A stretch of 33,895 bases of DNA from Candidatus Avibacteroides avistercoris (lineage in GTDB: Bacteria > Bacteroidota > Bacteroidia > Bacteroidales > Bacteroidaceae): positions 1 through 33,895 of the forward strand of contig DWUP01000165.1 in the NCBI GenBank assembly GCA_020012075.1, read 5' to 3'. Positions 26,195 to 33,895 of the stretch are shown in pieces. The translations under genes were made by a program, and so were the position numbers. The notes beneath the pieces are model-generated. The model saw only the letters and a list, made by a program, of their open reading frames with translations, was not told where the DNA came from and did not search any database. Positions within the stretch are counted from its first letter, which is position 1. Every line of letters starts with the position of its first letter.

Positions 26195-28363
26195 TCACTC
26201 GACTATACTCATCTCATCAATGAGGTGGTGCGCTCCGGCAAACTTGTCAATGATGAACAGCACATAGCGTATATCGACGCACACGGCACGCTGCAAGGCC
26301 GGATTATAGGCGATGTCGCCCGTCAGCCCCTCGACATTGCGGTCGAAGCCGCACCCGATGAGCTGTCCCTTGCTGTTGAAGACGGGTGAGCCCGAGTTGC
26401 CTCCCGTCGTGTCTACCCCGGTGGCGAAGCAGACAGGCATCCGTCCGTCTGGCATGGCATAGTGCCCGTAGTCTTTCATGCGGTAGAGCTCTTTCAATCT
26501 TTCCGGCACGATAAACTCGGGATTGTCCGCATCCTCCTTTTGCATTACTCCGTCGAGTGTGGTGTAACAGAGGTTGGTCACGCCGTCAGCGGGCTTATAG
26601 GATGCCACCGTGCCGTAGGTGAGCCTCAGTGTCAGGTTGGCATCCGGATAGAGTGGGGTGTCCTCGTGCCGCTTCAACTCCATCATGCCGGCCACCCAAG
26701 TGCGGTGTGCCTTGGCATAAGCCTTGTTTGCCTCGCTCATTTCCTCCCCTGTGCGTCTGTAGCCGTCGCGCACCGACCTTGCATATTTGACCATCGGGTC
26801 GTCTGCCAGCACTGACAGGCGCGGTCTGGCCATGAAGCGGTCGAATGAAGCCCGGCTGCCGAAGATTGAAGTGTCGAAGCAGTGGTCGACGAATGCGCCG
26901 GCGTCGCCGCCGAAGTCACGGTCAATCGTCTCGAAGATACTGATGCGTTGTCCTGCCGGGATGAGTGAAGCGTAGGCTTGCAGCATGAGTTTTGAGACCT
27001 TGCGGTCGATGTCTGGCGCGTAGTCGCGGTTGAAGTATTTGTCGGCCTGCGCCCTGAGCTTGCCGATGGCGAAGTCTATCGACGTGCGGTCTTTGCTCTC
27101 AAGTGCCGAAATGAGCAGGTCCACCGACGGGATGGCAGAAAACTCTGTGCCGAGCATCAGTGCCTCGGTGATGGCTTCGCGGTGGAACATCGCGTCGTGT
27201 CTCGTGGCCACAATCCCCTTGATAGTCTCGTAGGCCTCACGGTAGGCAGTCTCGCCGGTCGCGTCACCGTAGGCGAGGAGGCGCTGCTGCTGTGCCCGCT
27301 TGGTGTCGAGCACCTTGAGACGGATGAGGCCGCGGTTCATTCCCACCGCATTCTTCCAATAGTTGGCTATGCTGGCATATTTGCCGGCATATTGCAGTTT
27401 GACCATCGGGTCGCGTGCCATTTCTTCAGCCCATGCCTTGAGCCGTATGCCGCGGATGGTGTCACGCATGAAGTTGGTCGTCTGCATACGCTCCTCGACC
27501 TCGTCGCTTATCATATACCGCCAGTTGCGCCCCGGCAGTCCCATGACGAAGGTGAAGTCTCCCTCCCCGATGCCTGCCAGACTGATGGTCAGATGCTTCT
27601 TGACCTTGAGCGGGACGTTGGATGCCGAGTATTCGGCGGGCTGGCCGGTGCTGTCGGCGTATATGCGGAAGAGCGAGAAATCCCCCGAGTGGCGCGGCCA
27701 TTCATAGTTGTCTGTGTCCGCTCCGAACTTGCCTATCGACGACGGTGGTGCACCGACCATGCGCACATCGTGGTATTCGGTCTTGACGAACAGGTAGTAT
27801 TTGTTGCCGCCATAAAAGGGCTTCAGTTCCAGACGTGTGAATGGTGTCACCTCGATGCCTTGCCCGGCGGCAAACCGCACCGCCACACTGTCGAGGTAGG
27901 ATGCCGAGATATAGTTTGTCCCGTCGGGGTCCGGGTCTGTGGCCAAGCACTCATTGACATAGCCGGTCACGTCCATTATCTCGTCGATGTAGGTCACTGT
28001 CAGTCCCTCGCACGGCAGTTCCTCGTCGCGTGACATGGCCCAGAAGCCGTCGGTCAGATAGTCGTCGTCGATAGTGCTGTGCCTCTGGATGTAGTCATAA
28101 CCGCAGTGGTGGTTGGTAAGCAGCAGGCCGTCGGGCGAGATGACCTCTGCCGTGCATCCGCCGTCGAAATGCACGACAGCGTCCTTCAGACAGATGCTGT
28201 CGGGATTGTAGATGTCGTCGATGTCTATCTCCAGCCCGAGGGCTTGCATGAATGCGGCATTTTGCTCCTTGATGTCGGTGAGCATCCACATTCCCTCGTC
28301 GGCCATCGCCCCGTGTGTCAGGCATGTGAGCAGCGAGGCAAGGATTATCCGTGTCTTGGTCAT
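26195..28363 (-). CDS. S46 dipeptidyl peptidase, DPP11-type
   Basis: A 722-residue exported serine peptidase of family S46. A signal peptide (about 1-21) is followed by the chymotrypsin-like triad His in TNHHCG (H85), Asp in RHSGDFS (D228) and S657 in GNSGSP. Residue 675, 18 after the catalytic Ser, is Arg in FDRN; the equivalent Arg673 of Porphyromonas gingivalis DPP11 sets preference for Asp or Glu at P1, while DPP7 has Gly. I therefore call it a DPP11-type enzyme that cuts acidic dipeptides from peptides in the periplasm. I chose the ATG at 28363, since the one at 28426 precedes the signal peptide and lies upstream of the promoter box. Confidence 0.92.
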   Translation of the reverse strand: MTKTRIILASLLTCLTHGAMADEGMWMLTDIKEQNAAFMQALGLEIDIDDIYNPDSICLKDAVVHFDGGCTAEVISPDGLLLTNHHCGYDYIQRHSTIDDDYLTDGFWAMSRDEELPCEGLTVTYIDEIMDVTGYVNECLATDPDPDGTNYISASYLDSVAVRFAAGQGIEVTPFTRLELKPFYGGNKYYLFVKTEYHDVRMVGAPPSSIGKFGADTDNYEWPRHSGDFSLFRIYADSTGQPAEYSASNVPLKVKKHLTISLAGIGEGDFTFVMGLPGRNWRYMISDEVEERMQTTNFMRDTIRGIRLKAWAEEMARDPMVKLQYAGKYASIANYWKNAVGMNRGLIRLKVLDTKRAQQQRLLAYGDATGETAYREAYETIKGIVATRHDAMFHREAITEALMLGTEFSAIPSVDLLISALESKDRTSIDFAIGKLRAQADKYFNRDYAPDIDRKVSKLMLQAYASLIPAGQRISIFETIDRDFGGDAGAFVDHCFDTSIFGSRASFDRFMARPRLSVLADDPMVKYARSVRDGYRRTGEEMSEANKAYAKAHRTWVAGMMELKRHEDTPLYPDANLTLRLTYGTVASYKPADGVTNLCYTTLDGVMQKEDADNPEFIVPERLKELYRMKDYGHYAMPDGRMPVCFATGVDTTGGNSGSPVFNSKGQLIGCGFDRNVEGLTGDIAYNPALQRAVCVDIRYVLFIIDKFAGAHHLIDEMSIVE

Positions 28364-28411
28364 AATGCTTTTGATGATTTGTGAGTGCCGTGCCGTCTGG
28401 GCATGGCATGG

Positions 28412-28443
28412 CAAATGTAATAACATTGCACATCACGTCCAAC
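28412..28443 (-). promoter_or_regulatory. S46 peptidase promoter GTTG-N20-TACATTTG
   Basis: On the minus strand GTTG (28443-28440) and a perfect -7 TACATTTG (28419-28412) are 20 bases apart, the expected Bacteroidetes geometry, 48 bases before the ATG. Confidence 0.65.
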
Positions 28444-28453
28444 AGCGTGCGGC

Positions 28454-28638
28454 ATAAACTTGTGCGTCACGGCGGATAAACTTCATTTGCCCGGTGTGTG
28501 AACTACATTCACAAGTTTCGTTTATACATTCGCAACTTTCGTATGTATATTCGCAACTTGCGAATATACTTTATGTCCTGTCGAGGCCGGTTTTGTGTGC
28601 GGCCTTGTGCAAGTTTGCGAGGCATGTCCGCGGCTTTG
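28454..28638 (+). repeat. 21/22-bp phased array, copy 3
   Basis: Core ATTC units at 28507, 28528 and 28549 (exactly 21 bp), ending in ATTCGCAA-C-TTGCGAAT (28549-28565). TTT tracts follow at 28570, 28592, 28614 and 28635 (22, 22, 21). On the left ATAAACT words are at 28454 and 28476 (22). The right edge ACTTTATGTCCTG nearly matches the one in copy 1. The array starts 10 bases upstream of the peptidase promoter, in the gap between the peptidase and the downstream-reading OMP gene. Confidence 0.85.
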
Positions 28639-28674
28639 CATCAGGCACGGCCGCTGCGCAGTGTGCGTCGGGGC

Positions 28675-28732
28675 AAAAAAAAGACCTGCCGCCGCGGCCC
28701 CGAAACCGGTCATCGGGCACTGCGGCGGCAGG
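28675..28732 (-). terminator. Terminator of the beta-barrel gene at 28777
   Basis: CCTGCCGCCGC at 28722-28732 read on minus pairs with GCGGCGGCAGG (28685-28695 on plus) around a 26-base loop, ending in eight T residues on the minus strand (A run 28675-28682). It is 44 bases beyond the OMP stop. Confidence 0.85.
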
Positions 28733-28776
28733 ATTGTTCCGTCGGTCGTCTGTGTGACGGCAGGAGCGGGAGTCTG

Positions 28777-29448
28777 TCAGAAGATGTAGGTGGCCGAGAT
28801 TTTCCACACGCGGCTCTTGACCGCGTTGCCGTCCCACGCCTCGCGGACGACGCCGCCCACGCCCCTGCCTTTGGCTGCGTCGGTGAGCCCGAGGTTGTAG
28901 GTGAAGCCGAGCTGCACCTTGCTCAGTATGGTCAGGCCTGCGCCGAAGTCCAGATAGACCTCTGTGCTATTGCGCTTATATGTGTGGTTGCCGTCGATTT
29001 CGTCAGCCACGGCTATCGTAAGGTCTTTCCAGAAGCTGTCGGGGTTGATGTTGAACCCGAAGCTCGGGCCGGCTGCAACATACAGTCCGAGGATGCTCCC
29101 GAGGTCGAAGTTGTATTTGAGGTGTACGGGAATCTCAAACATGTGCTGCTTGCTCTTCCTGTCCTGCATCTCAGGAGTCTCGATGGTATAGCTGTTGTAG
29201 GAGTATTGCAGGGCGATGTCTGCGCCGAAGCCGAGCAACGGGATTTTGATGTCCATCACCGGGCCGACGAAGAAGCCTGCATTGTTCTTGATGGCTACGT
29301 CCTTGAGCTGGTCGATTTCTCTCATTTCGGAGAAGTCGGTGTTTGAAATGTTTGTTCCCAACTTGAGTCCAAACTTGATTTGAGCCTTGGCCGGCATGGC
29401 GAGTGCGAGCCCCGCGATGATGACCAGCAGTAAGAATTGCTTTCTCAT
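28777..29448 (-). CDS. Porin-family outer-membrane beta-barrel protein
   Basis: A 223-residue exported protein with a clear signal peptide (MRKQFLLLVIIAGLALAMPAKAQ) and beta-strand pattern from residue 24 on (IKFGLKLGTNISN, FFVGPVMDIKI, GADIALQYSYNSY, GLYVAAGPSFGFNI), ending in the terminal Phe of an OMP. It resembles the outer-membrane protein beta-barrel (PorT/OmpA-barrel-like) superfamily. It has its own -7 box and terminator and stands upstream of the peptidase without a clear operon link. Function is unknown. Confidence 0.8.
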   Translation of the reverse strand: MRKQFLLLVIIAGLALAMPAKAQIKFGLKLGTNISNTDFSEMREIDQLKDVAIKNNAGFFVGPVMDIKIPLLGFGADIALQYSYNSYTIETPEMQDRKSKQHMFEIPVHLKYNFDLGSILGLYVAAGPSFGFNINPDSFWKDLTIAVADEIDGNHTYKRNSTEVYLDFGAGLTILSKVQLGFTYNLGLTDAAKGRGVGGVVREAWDGNAVKSRVWKISATYIF

Positions 29449-29485
29449 ACCTTGTTAAGTTTAGTTTTGAATGGTAATATGCGGC

Positions 29486-29493
29486 CAAAATTA
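29486..29493 (-). promoter_or_regulatory. OMP gene -7 element TAATTTTG
   Basis: A perfect TAnnTTTG on minus, 37 bases before the ATG at 29448; no clear -33. Confidence 0.6.
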
Positions 29494-29558
29494 GCATTTA
29501 TTATAAGATTATAATGCTTGTGTCGTGCATTTTCATCATTTCTGTGGATAATTCCGCC

Positions 29559-29616
29559 GGGCGCGGCGGCTGCCGGGACCGTTGCCGTCGCCTGACAAAA
29601 TCACAGTGCCGCGCCC
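29559..29616. repeat. GC-rich inverted repeat between OMP and metG
   Basis: GGGCGCGGC (29559-29567) and its exact reverse complement (29608-29616) are 40 bases apart in the divergent gap, upstream of both promoters. The role is not evident. Confidence 0.45.
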
Positions 29617-29658
29617 AATCATTTGGCGCCGGCTGCCGCAGAATTGGGGGGAATAGAT

Positions 29659-29666
29659 TAATTTTG
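29659..29666 (+). promoter_or_regulatory. metG -7 element TAATTTTG
   Basis: A perfect TAnnTTTG, 16 bases before the metG ATG. Confidence 0.65.
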
Positions 29667-29682
29667 CAAAAAATCTGTAGAA

Positions 29683-31722
29683 ATGGAGAGTAAATTCAAG
29701 CGTACCACGGTGACATCGGCCTTGCCATACGCCAACGGCCCGGTGCATATAGGGCATCTGGCGGGCGTCTATGTCCCGGCCGACATCTATGTGAGATATT
29801 TGAGAGCCAAGCACGAAGATGTGATTTTCATCGGAGGCTCTGACGAGCACGGCGTGCCTATCACCATCCGTGCCAAAAAGGAGGGATGCACGCCGCAGGA
29901 CGTCGTAGACCGCTACCATAAATTGATTAAGGAGTCGTTTGACGAGTTCGGGATATCCTTTGACATATATTCGAGGACGACCTCCAAAGTGCACGAAGAG
30001 ACGGCATCCGACTTCTTCCGCAAGCTCTATGACAAAGGTGAGTTTGTCGAGAAGACGTCCGAGCAATATTATGACGAGGAGGCGGGACAGTTTCTCGCCG
30101 ACCGTTACATCGTGGGCGAATGTCCGCACTGCCACAATCCCCGCGCCTATGGAGACCAGTGCGAGGCCTGCGGCACGTCGCTCAGTCCCACCGAGCTCAT
30201 CAATCCGCACTCGGCGATCAGTGGCTCGAAACCTGTGATGCGTGAGACCCGGCATTGGTATCTGCCGCTCGACCGCCATGAGGCTTGGTTGCGCAAGTGG
30301 ATACTCGAGGAGCACAAAGAGTGGCGTCCCAATGTCTATGGGCAGTGCAAGAGCTGGCTCGACATGGGACTTCAGCCCCGTGCCGTGAGCCGTGACCTCG
30401 ACTGGGGTATACCCGTCCCGGTGGAAGGTGCTGACGGCAAGGTGCTGTATGTCTGGTTTGACGCCCCGATTGGTTATATATCTAATACAAAAGAACTGTT
30501 GCCCGACACGTGGGAGAAGTGGTGGAAAGATCCCGAGACACGTCTCATCCACTTCATCGGCAAGGACAACATCGTCTTCCACTGCATCGTCTTCCCCGCG
30601 ATGCTCAAGGCCGAGGGGTCGTATATCCTGCCCGACAACGTGCCGGCCAACGAGTTTCTCAATCTTGAGGGCGACAAAATCTCGACGACACGCAACTGGG
30701 CCATCTGGCTGCATGAATATCTGCGCGACTTCCCCGGCAAGCAGGATGTGCTGCGCTATGTCCTCACGGCCAATGCCCCGGAGACCAAGGACAATGACTT
30801 CACGTGGCGTGACTTCCAGGCCCGCAACAACAATGAGCTGGTCGCCGTCTTTGGCAACTTCGTCAATCGGGCATTGGTGCTGACCAAGAAATATTTCGAC
30901 GGGCATGTCCCGCCACTCGGCATGCTGACCGCCGCCGAAGATGAAGTCATGGCCGAGCTTGCTGCCGTCAAAGGCAATGTCGAGCGGCTGCTGGATGTAT
31001 TCAAATTCCGCGATGCCCAGAAGGAAGCCATGGCACTCGCCCGTGCCGGCAACAAGTATCTCGCCGACACCGAGCCTTGGAAACTGGCCAAGACCGAGAT
31101 GGGGCGCGTGGCAACCATTCTCAACGTCAGCCTTCAGCTGGTGGCAAACCTTGCGATAGTGTTCGGCCCATTCCTGCCATTCTCGGCAGAGAAACTGCGC
31201 AAGATGCTCAACTGTGATGTCAAAGATTGGGAACGTCTGGGCGAAACAGGTCTTTTGCCCGAGGGACATCTGCTGGGAGAACCCGAGTTGCTCTTCGAAA
31301 AGATAGACGACGCCGTCATCGAGGCACAGGTACAGAAACTGCAAGACACCAAGAAAGCCAACGAAGCCGCTGACCGCAAGGCCAATCCCATTAAGGAAGA
31401 TGCGCCGTTTGACGATTTCCAGCGGTTTGACATACGTGTCGGCACTGTCCTCGAATGTACCAAAGTGCCCAAGGCAGACAAACTGTTGCAATTCAAGATA
31501 GATGACGGCATCTCGACACGCACGATAGTCTCGGGCATTGCCAAGCACTATAATCCCGAGGAACTCGTGGGCAAGCAGGTATGCTTCGTGGCCAACTTCC
31601 CGGCACGCAAGCTCAAGGGCATCGAGAGCCAAGGCATGATACTCAGTGCCGAGGACCTCGACGGGTCGCTGTCGGTGATTACCCCCATGCGGCAAGTCAG
31701 GCCGGGCAGCGAAGTCAAGTGA
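29683..31722 (+). CDS. metG: Methionyl-tRNA synthetase
   Basis: A 679-residue class I synthetase that charges tRNA with methionine. HIGH is at residues 23-26 in the PVHIGH segment, the zinc knuckle Cys are at 147, 150, 160 and 163, and the KMSKS-like motif reads KISTT at 332-336. A C-terminal tRNA-binding domain (EMAP/Trbp111-like, about 575-679; [21 protein letters not shown]) is present, as in dimeric MetG. It has its own promoter box and a strong terminator at 31743-31779. Confidence 0.96.
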   Translation: MESKFKRTTVTSALPYANGPVHIGHLAGVYVPADIYVRYLRAKHEDVIFIGGSDEHGVPITIRAKKEGCTPQDVVDRYHKLIKESFDEFGISFDIYSRTTSKVHEETASDFFRKLYDKGEFVEKTSEQYYDEEAGQFLADRYIVGECPHCHNPRAYGDQCEACGTSLSPTELINPHSAISGSKPVMRETRHWYLPLDRHEAWLRKWILEEHKEWRPNVYGQCKSWLDMGLQPRAVSRDLDWGIPVPVEGADGKVLYVWFDAPIGYISNTKELLPDTWEKWWKDPETRLIHFIGKDNIVFHCIVFPAMLKAEGSYILPDNVPANEFLNLEGDKISTTRNWAIWLHEYLRDFPGKQDVLRYVLTANAPETKDNDFTWRDFQARNNNELVAVFGNFVNRALVLTKKYFDGHVPPLGMLTAAEDEVMAELAAVKGNVERLLDVFKFRDAQKEAMALARAGNKYLADTEPWKLAKTEMGRVATILNVSLQLVANLAIVFGPFLPFSAEKLRKMLNCDVKDWERLGETGLLPEGHLLGEPELLFEKIDDAVIEAQVQKLQDTKKANEAADRKANPIKEDAPFDDFQRFDIRVGTVLECTKVPKADKLLQFKIDDGISTRTIVSGIAKHYNPEELVGKQVCFVANFPARKLKGIESQGMILSAEDLDGSLSVITPMRQVRPGSEVK

Positions 31723-31742
31723 ACATTCGGAGGCACGATTTG

Positions 31743-31779
31743 ACGATTGGCACGGCGGCACGCCGTGCCAATCGTTTTT
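31743..31779 (+). terminator. Rho-independent terminator of metG
   Basis: A perfect 15-bp stem (31743-31757 with 31761-31775, loop GCA) ending in five T residues, 20 bases after the metG stop. Confidence 0.92.
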
Positions 31780-31780
31780 A

Positions 31781-31866
31781 CATACGACCCTGTGACCGAT
31801 AGCATACAATGTTTTCACTCATGGCATACAATGTTTCTGCCTGTGGCATACGATGACATTGCCACG
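31781..31866 (+). repeat. GGCATAC tandem array, copy 2
   Basis: CATAC words start at 31781, 31803, 31825 and 31847, exactly 22 bp apart; the last two read TGGCATAC as in copy 1 and the second reads TAGCATAC. The first begins two bases after the metG terminator T run. Units share the pattern CATAC-A/G-A-T-G-(T/A) followed by TGCC. The last unit runs into the inverted repeat at 31860-31895. Confidence 0.8.
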
Positions 31867-31895
31867 TCATGCCGGCAAAGCGGCATGACGTGGCA
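31860..31895. promoter_or_regulatory. Perfect 15-bp inverted repeat upstream of dnaK
   Basis: TGCCACGTCATGCCG (31860-31874) and its exact reverse complement (31881-31895) flank GCAAAG. No T run follows, so a terminator is unlikely. It is centred about 117 bases before the transcription start predicted from the -24/-12-like sequence at 31969-31984, the usual place for an enhancer-binding-protein site. Confidence 0.6.
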
Positions 31896-31906
31896 GTGTT
31901 TTCGGC

Positions 31907-31949
31907 AAAAATGGCAGATTTCATGCGTGGCGCAACTAAAAATGGCAGA
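31907..31949 (+). repeat. Direct repeat AAAAATGGCAGA before dnaK
   Basis: The 12-mer AAAAATGGCAGA occurs at 31907-31918 and 31938-31949, starts 31 bp apart (about three helical turns), between the palindrome and the dnaK promoter candidate. Confidence 0.7.
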
Positions 31950-31968
31950 AAAATCCCCCGATTCCGCG

Positions 31969-31984
31969 TGGCACGCCATTTGCA
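31969..31984 (+). promoter_or_regulatory. Sigma-54-like promoter of dnaK
   Basis: TGGCACGCCATTTGCA matches the sigma-54 -24/-12 consensus (TGGCACG-N4-TTGCW) at every defined position, with GG at 31970-31971 and GC at 31982-31983 separated by 10 bases. It would start transcription near 31995 and give a 58-base leader. No TAnnTTTG box is seen nearby; the closest, GCCATTTG, overlaps this site. Confidence 0.45.
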
Positions 31985-32052
31985 AAACTCTGGTGTGTGC
32001 CGCAAGAAAGCGCACAAAACGATAAAAGAAAACAAATAAAAAATTGAATAAT

Positions 32053-33895
32053 ATGGGAAAGATTATTGGTATCGACTTAGGAACTACCAACTCATGTGTA
32101 GCAGTGTTTGAAGGCAATGAGCCTGTGGTGATTGCCAACAGCGAAGGCAAAAGGACTACCCCATCGGTAGTGGCATTCGTGGACGGCGGGGAGCGCAAGG
32201 TCGGCGACCCGGCAAAGAGACAGGCGATCACAAACCCGAAACGTACGATTTTCTCAATCAAACGTTTCATGGGAGAAAATTGGGATCAAGTGCAGAAAGA
32301 AATCGCACGCGTGCCATATCAGGTAGTGCGTGGCGCCAACAACATGCCTCGTGTCGAGGTCGATGGCCGTCAATATACGGCACAGGAAATCTCTGCAATG
32401 GTCCTTCAGAAGATGAAAAAAACTGCCGAAGACTATTTGGGCGAGGAAGTTACACAGGCAGTCATAACCGTGCCGGCCTACTTCTCTGACTCACAGCGTC
32501 AAGCGACCAAGGAGGCAGGTGAGATAGCAGGCCTCAAAGTCGAGAGGATTGTCAATGAACCGACGGCAGCCGCATTGGCATACGGCGTAGACAAGTCCAA
32601 CAAGGATATGAAGATCGCAGTCTTCGACCTCGGTGGCGGTACGTTTGATATATCAATCCTCGACTTCGGCGGCGGCGTCTTTGAAGTGCTCTCGACCAAT
32701 GGCGATACACACCTCGGCGGTGATGACTTCGACCAAGTGATTATCGACTGGCTGGCAGATGAGTTCAAAAACGACGAAGGGGTAGACCTGAGGCAAGACC
32801 CGATGGCACTCCAACGCCTGAAAGAAGCAGCCGAGAAAGCCAAGATAGAGCTGTCTTCGACAACTTCTACCGAGATTAACCTGCCTTACATCATGCCTGT
32901 CAATGGTGTGCCAAAGCACTTGGTCAAGACATTGACACGTGCAAAATTCGAAGCATTGGCCCACAGCCTCATCCAAGCCTGCCTTGAGCCATGTAAAAAA
33001 GCAATGGCAGATGCAGGATTGAGCAACTCTGACATCGATGAGGTCATCCTCGTCGGCGGTTCGTCAAGGATTCCGGCCGTGCAGAAGCTGGTGGAAGACT
33101 TCTTCGGCAAAGTGCCTTCCAAAGGTGTAAATCCTGACGAAGTCGTGGCAGTCGGCGCTGCTATCCAAGGAGCAATCCTGAACAAGGAGGGCGGGGTAGG
33201 CGACATCGTCCTGCTGGATGTGACTCCGCTGTCTATGGGTATTGAAACATTGGGTGGTGTCATGACAAAATTGATAGATGCCAATACGACAATACCGTGC
33301 AAGAAGAGCGAAGTCTTCTCGACGGCAGCAGACAACCAGACCGAAGTGACAATCCACGTGCTCCAAGGTGAGCGTCCAATGGCTGCTCAGAACAAGACCA
33401 TCGGCAACTTCAACCTCACCGGCATAGCTCCGGCTCGTCGTGGTGTCCCGCAAATCGAGGTCACATTCGATATAGATGCCAATGGCATATTGAAAGTCTC
33501 GGCTAAAGACAAGGCCACAGGCAAAGAGCAAGCTATCCGCATCGAGGCTTCCAGCGGCTTGACCAAAGAGGAAATCGAAAGGATGAAAGCAGAGGCCGAG
33601 GCAAATGCAGAAGCCGACAAGAAAGAACGTGAGAAGATTGACAAGATGAATCAGGCCGACTCAATGATTTTCCAAACCGAAAATCAGCTGAAAGAACTCG
33701 GCGACAAGCTCCCGGCAGACAAGAAAGCCCCGATTGAGGCTGCACTCCAGAAACTGAAGGATGCTCACAAAGCTCAGGATGTGGCGGCTGTCGATGCAGC
33801 CATGGCAGAACTCAACGCGGCATTCCAGGCAGCAAGTGCAGAGATGTATGCCAACGCAGGAGCACAACAGTCTCAATCTGCAGGTGCATCGTCAC
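32053..33895 (+). CDS. dnaK: Hsp70 chaperone DnaK (3' end beyond window)
   Basis: 614 complete codons of DnaK; the frame is open to the last base, so the C-terminus is cut by the window, probably by about 20-25 residues. The ATPase domain begins [18 protein letters not shown] with the phosphate loop DLGTTNS (8-14); [11 protein letters not shown] and [14 protein letters not shown] follow, then the linker [11 protein letters not shown] and the substrate-binding domain, with a Lys/Glu/Ala-rich lid and an Ala/Gln/Ser-rich tail at the edge. DnaK refolds client proteins with DnaJ and GrpE, whose genes are not here. Upstream are the direct repeat, the inverted repeat and a sigma-54-like sequence instead of a usual -7 box. 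Confidence 0.97.
   Translation, partial: MGKIIGIDLGTTNSCVAVFEGNEPVVIANSEGKRTTPSVVAFVDGGERKVGDPAKRQAITNPKRTIFSIKRFMGENWDQVQKEIARVPYQVVRGANNMPRVEVDGRQYTAQEISAMVLQKMKKTAEDYLGEEVTQAVITVPAYFSDSQRQATKEAGEIAGLKVERIVNEPTAAALAYGVDKSNKDMKIAVFDLGGGTFDISILDFGGGVFEVLSTNGDTHLGGDDFDQVIIDWLADEFKNDEGVDLRQDPMALQRLKEAAEKAKIELSSTTSTEINLPYIMPVNGVPKHLVKTLTRAKFEALAHSLIQACLEPCKKAMADAGLSNSDIDEVILVGGSSRIPAVQKLVEDFFGKVPSKGVNPDEVVAVGAAIQGAILNKEGGVGDIVLLDVTPLSMGIETLGGVMTKLIDANTTIPCKKSEVFSTAADNQTEVTIHVLQGERPMAAQNKTIGNFNLTGIAPARRGVPQIEVTFDIDANGILKVSAKDKATGKEQAIRIEASSGLTKEEIERMKAEAEANAEADKKEREKIDKMNQADSMIFQTENQLKELGDKLPADKKAPIEAALQKLKDAHKAQDVAAVDAAMAELNAAFQAASAEMYANAGAQQSQSAGASS

Noticed and set aside
15979-28638. CRISPR array interpretation of the 21-bp repeats
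   Set aside because: Units are contiguous with no unique spacers, differ in sequence, and number only three or four cores; no cas genes nearby.
28498-29346. Open frame beginning with heptapeptide repeats such as YIRNFRM, and similar frames at 23775-23966 and 15871-16077
   Set aside because: The 21-bp DNA units (seven codons) make a repeating heptapeptide on either strand in several frames; no gene signals, and the frames overlap real genes.
29543-29551. Perfect DnaA-box word TGTGGATAA (TTATCCACA on minus)
   Set aside because: Only one box is seen, without an AT-rich unwinding region, dnaA or other boxes; one match in 34 kb can be chance, so no origin is claimed.
29536-31818. Long minus-strand open frame of 760 codons opposite metG
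   Set aside because: It mirrors a well-supported synthetase on the other strand, shows no family motifs and has no promoter or signal; typical codon-bias shadow.
31890-32052. CIRCE or sigma-32-type heat-shock operator before dnaK
   Set aside because: No TTAGCACTC-N9-GAGTGCTAA element and no sigma-32 -35/-10 pair was found in the gap.

Overview
The window looks like chromosomal DNA from a Bacteroidales bacterium, perhaps Muribaculaceae or a near relative; the order is well supported and the family is a guess. The signs are a moderately GC-rich genome with the Bacteroidetes -7 promoter word TAnnTTTG ahead of many genes, weak Shine-Dalgarno sequences, a TonB receptor with a carboxypeptidase-like N-terminal domain, an S46 dipeptidyl peptidase, PorT-like beta-barrels, a lipoprotein with an acidic run after the lipidated Cys, and the epimerase-decarboxylase operon typical of succinate/propionate producers. 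No phage, transposase, CRISPR, tRNA or rRNA was seen.

Layout. 1-2301: ptb-buk acyl phosphate operon closed by a terminator. 2337-6457: folC, then pyrB-pyrI-flavin reductase-PorT-like barrel, tightly packed. 6713-13121 (minus strand): a surface lipoprotein/outer-membrane protein pair, then the five-gene sodium-pumping methylmalonyl-CoA decarboxylase operon (mce, mmdA, LTD-OadG, biotin carrier, mmdB). 13351-15798 (minus): TonB-dependent receptor. 16252-19610 (plus): fabD, patatin, cytoplasmic GH13 amylase, then the RNase P RNA gene rnpB and a YihY/BrkB membrane protein. 21337-23683 (minus): nadE and a small exported protein. 24222-26114 (plus): speA. 26195-29448 (minus): a DPP11-type peptidase and a beta-barrel protein. 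29683-33895 (plus): metG and dnaK, the latter cut by the window end.

The genes are mostly core metabolism. ATP from acyl phosphates (buk) and a sodium gradient from methylmalonyl-CoA decarboxylation fit an anaerobe that ferments peptides and sugars; the DPP11-type peptidase and the TonB receptor fit peptide and nutrient capture at the envelope.

The least explained material is between genes. Three long intergenic regions (around 16.1, 23.9 and 28.5 kb) carry the same array: ATTC-led units at exactly 21-bp spacing, ending in the palindrome ATTCGCAA-C-TTGCGAAT, flanked on the left by AAA tracts and on the right by TTT tracts at 21-22 bp. Two other intergenic regions (6.5 and 31.8 kb) carry a different array built on GGCATAC at 21-22 bp spacing. 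Both families keep two helical turns per unit. The second copy of the GGCATAC family runs into a perfect 15-bp inverted repeat and a sigma-54-like -24/-12 sequence ahead of dnaK. These are the best candidates here for something undescribed.
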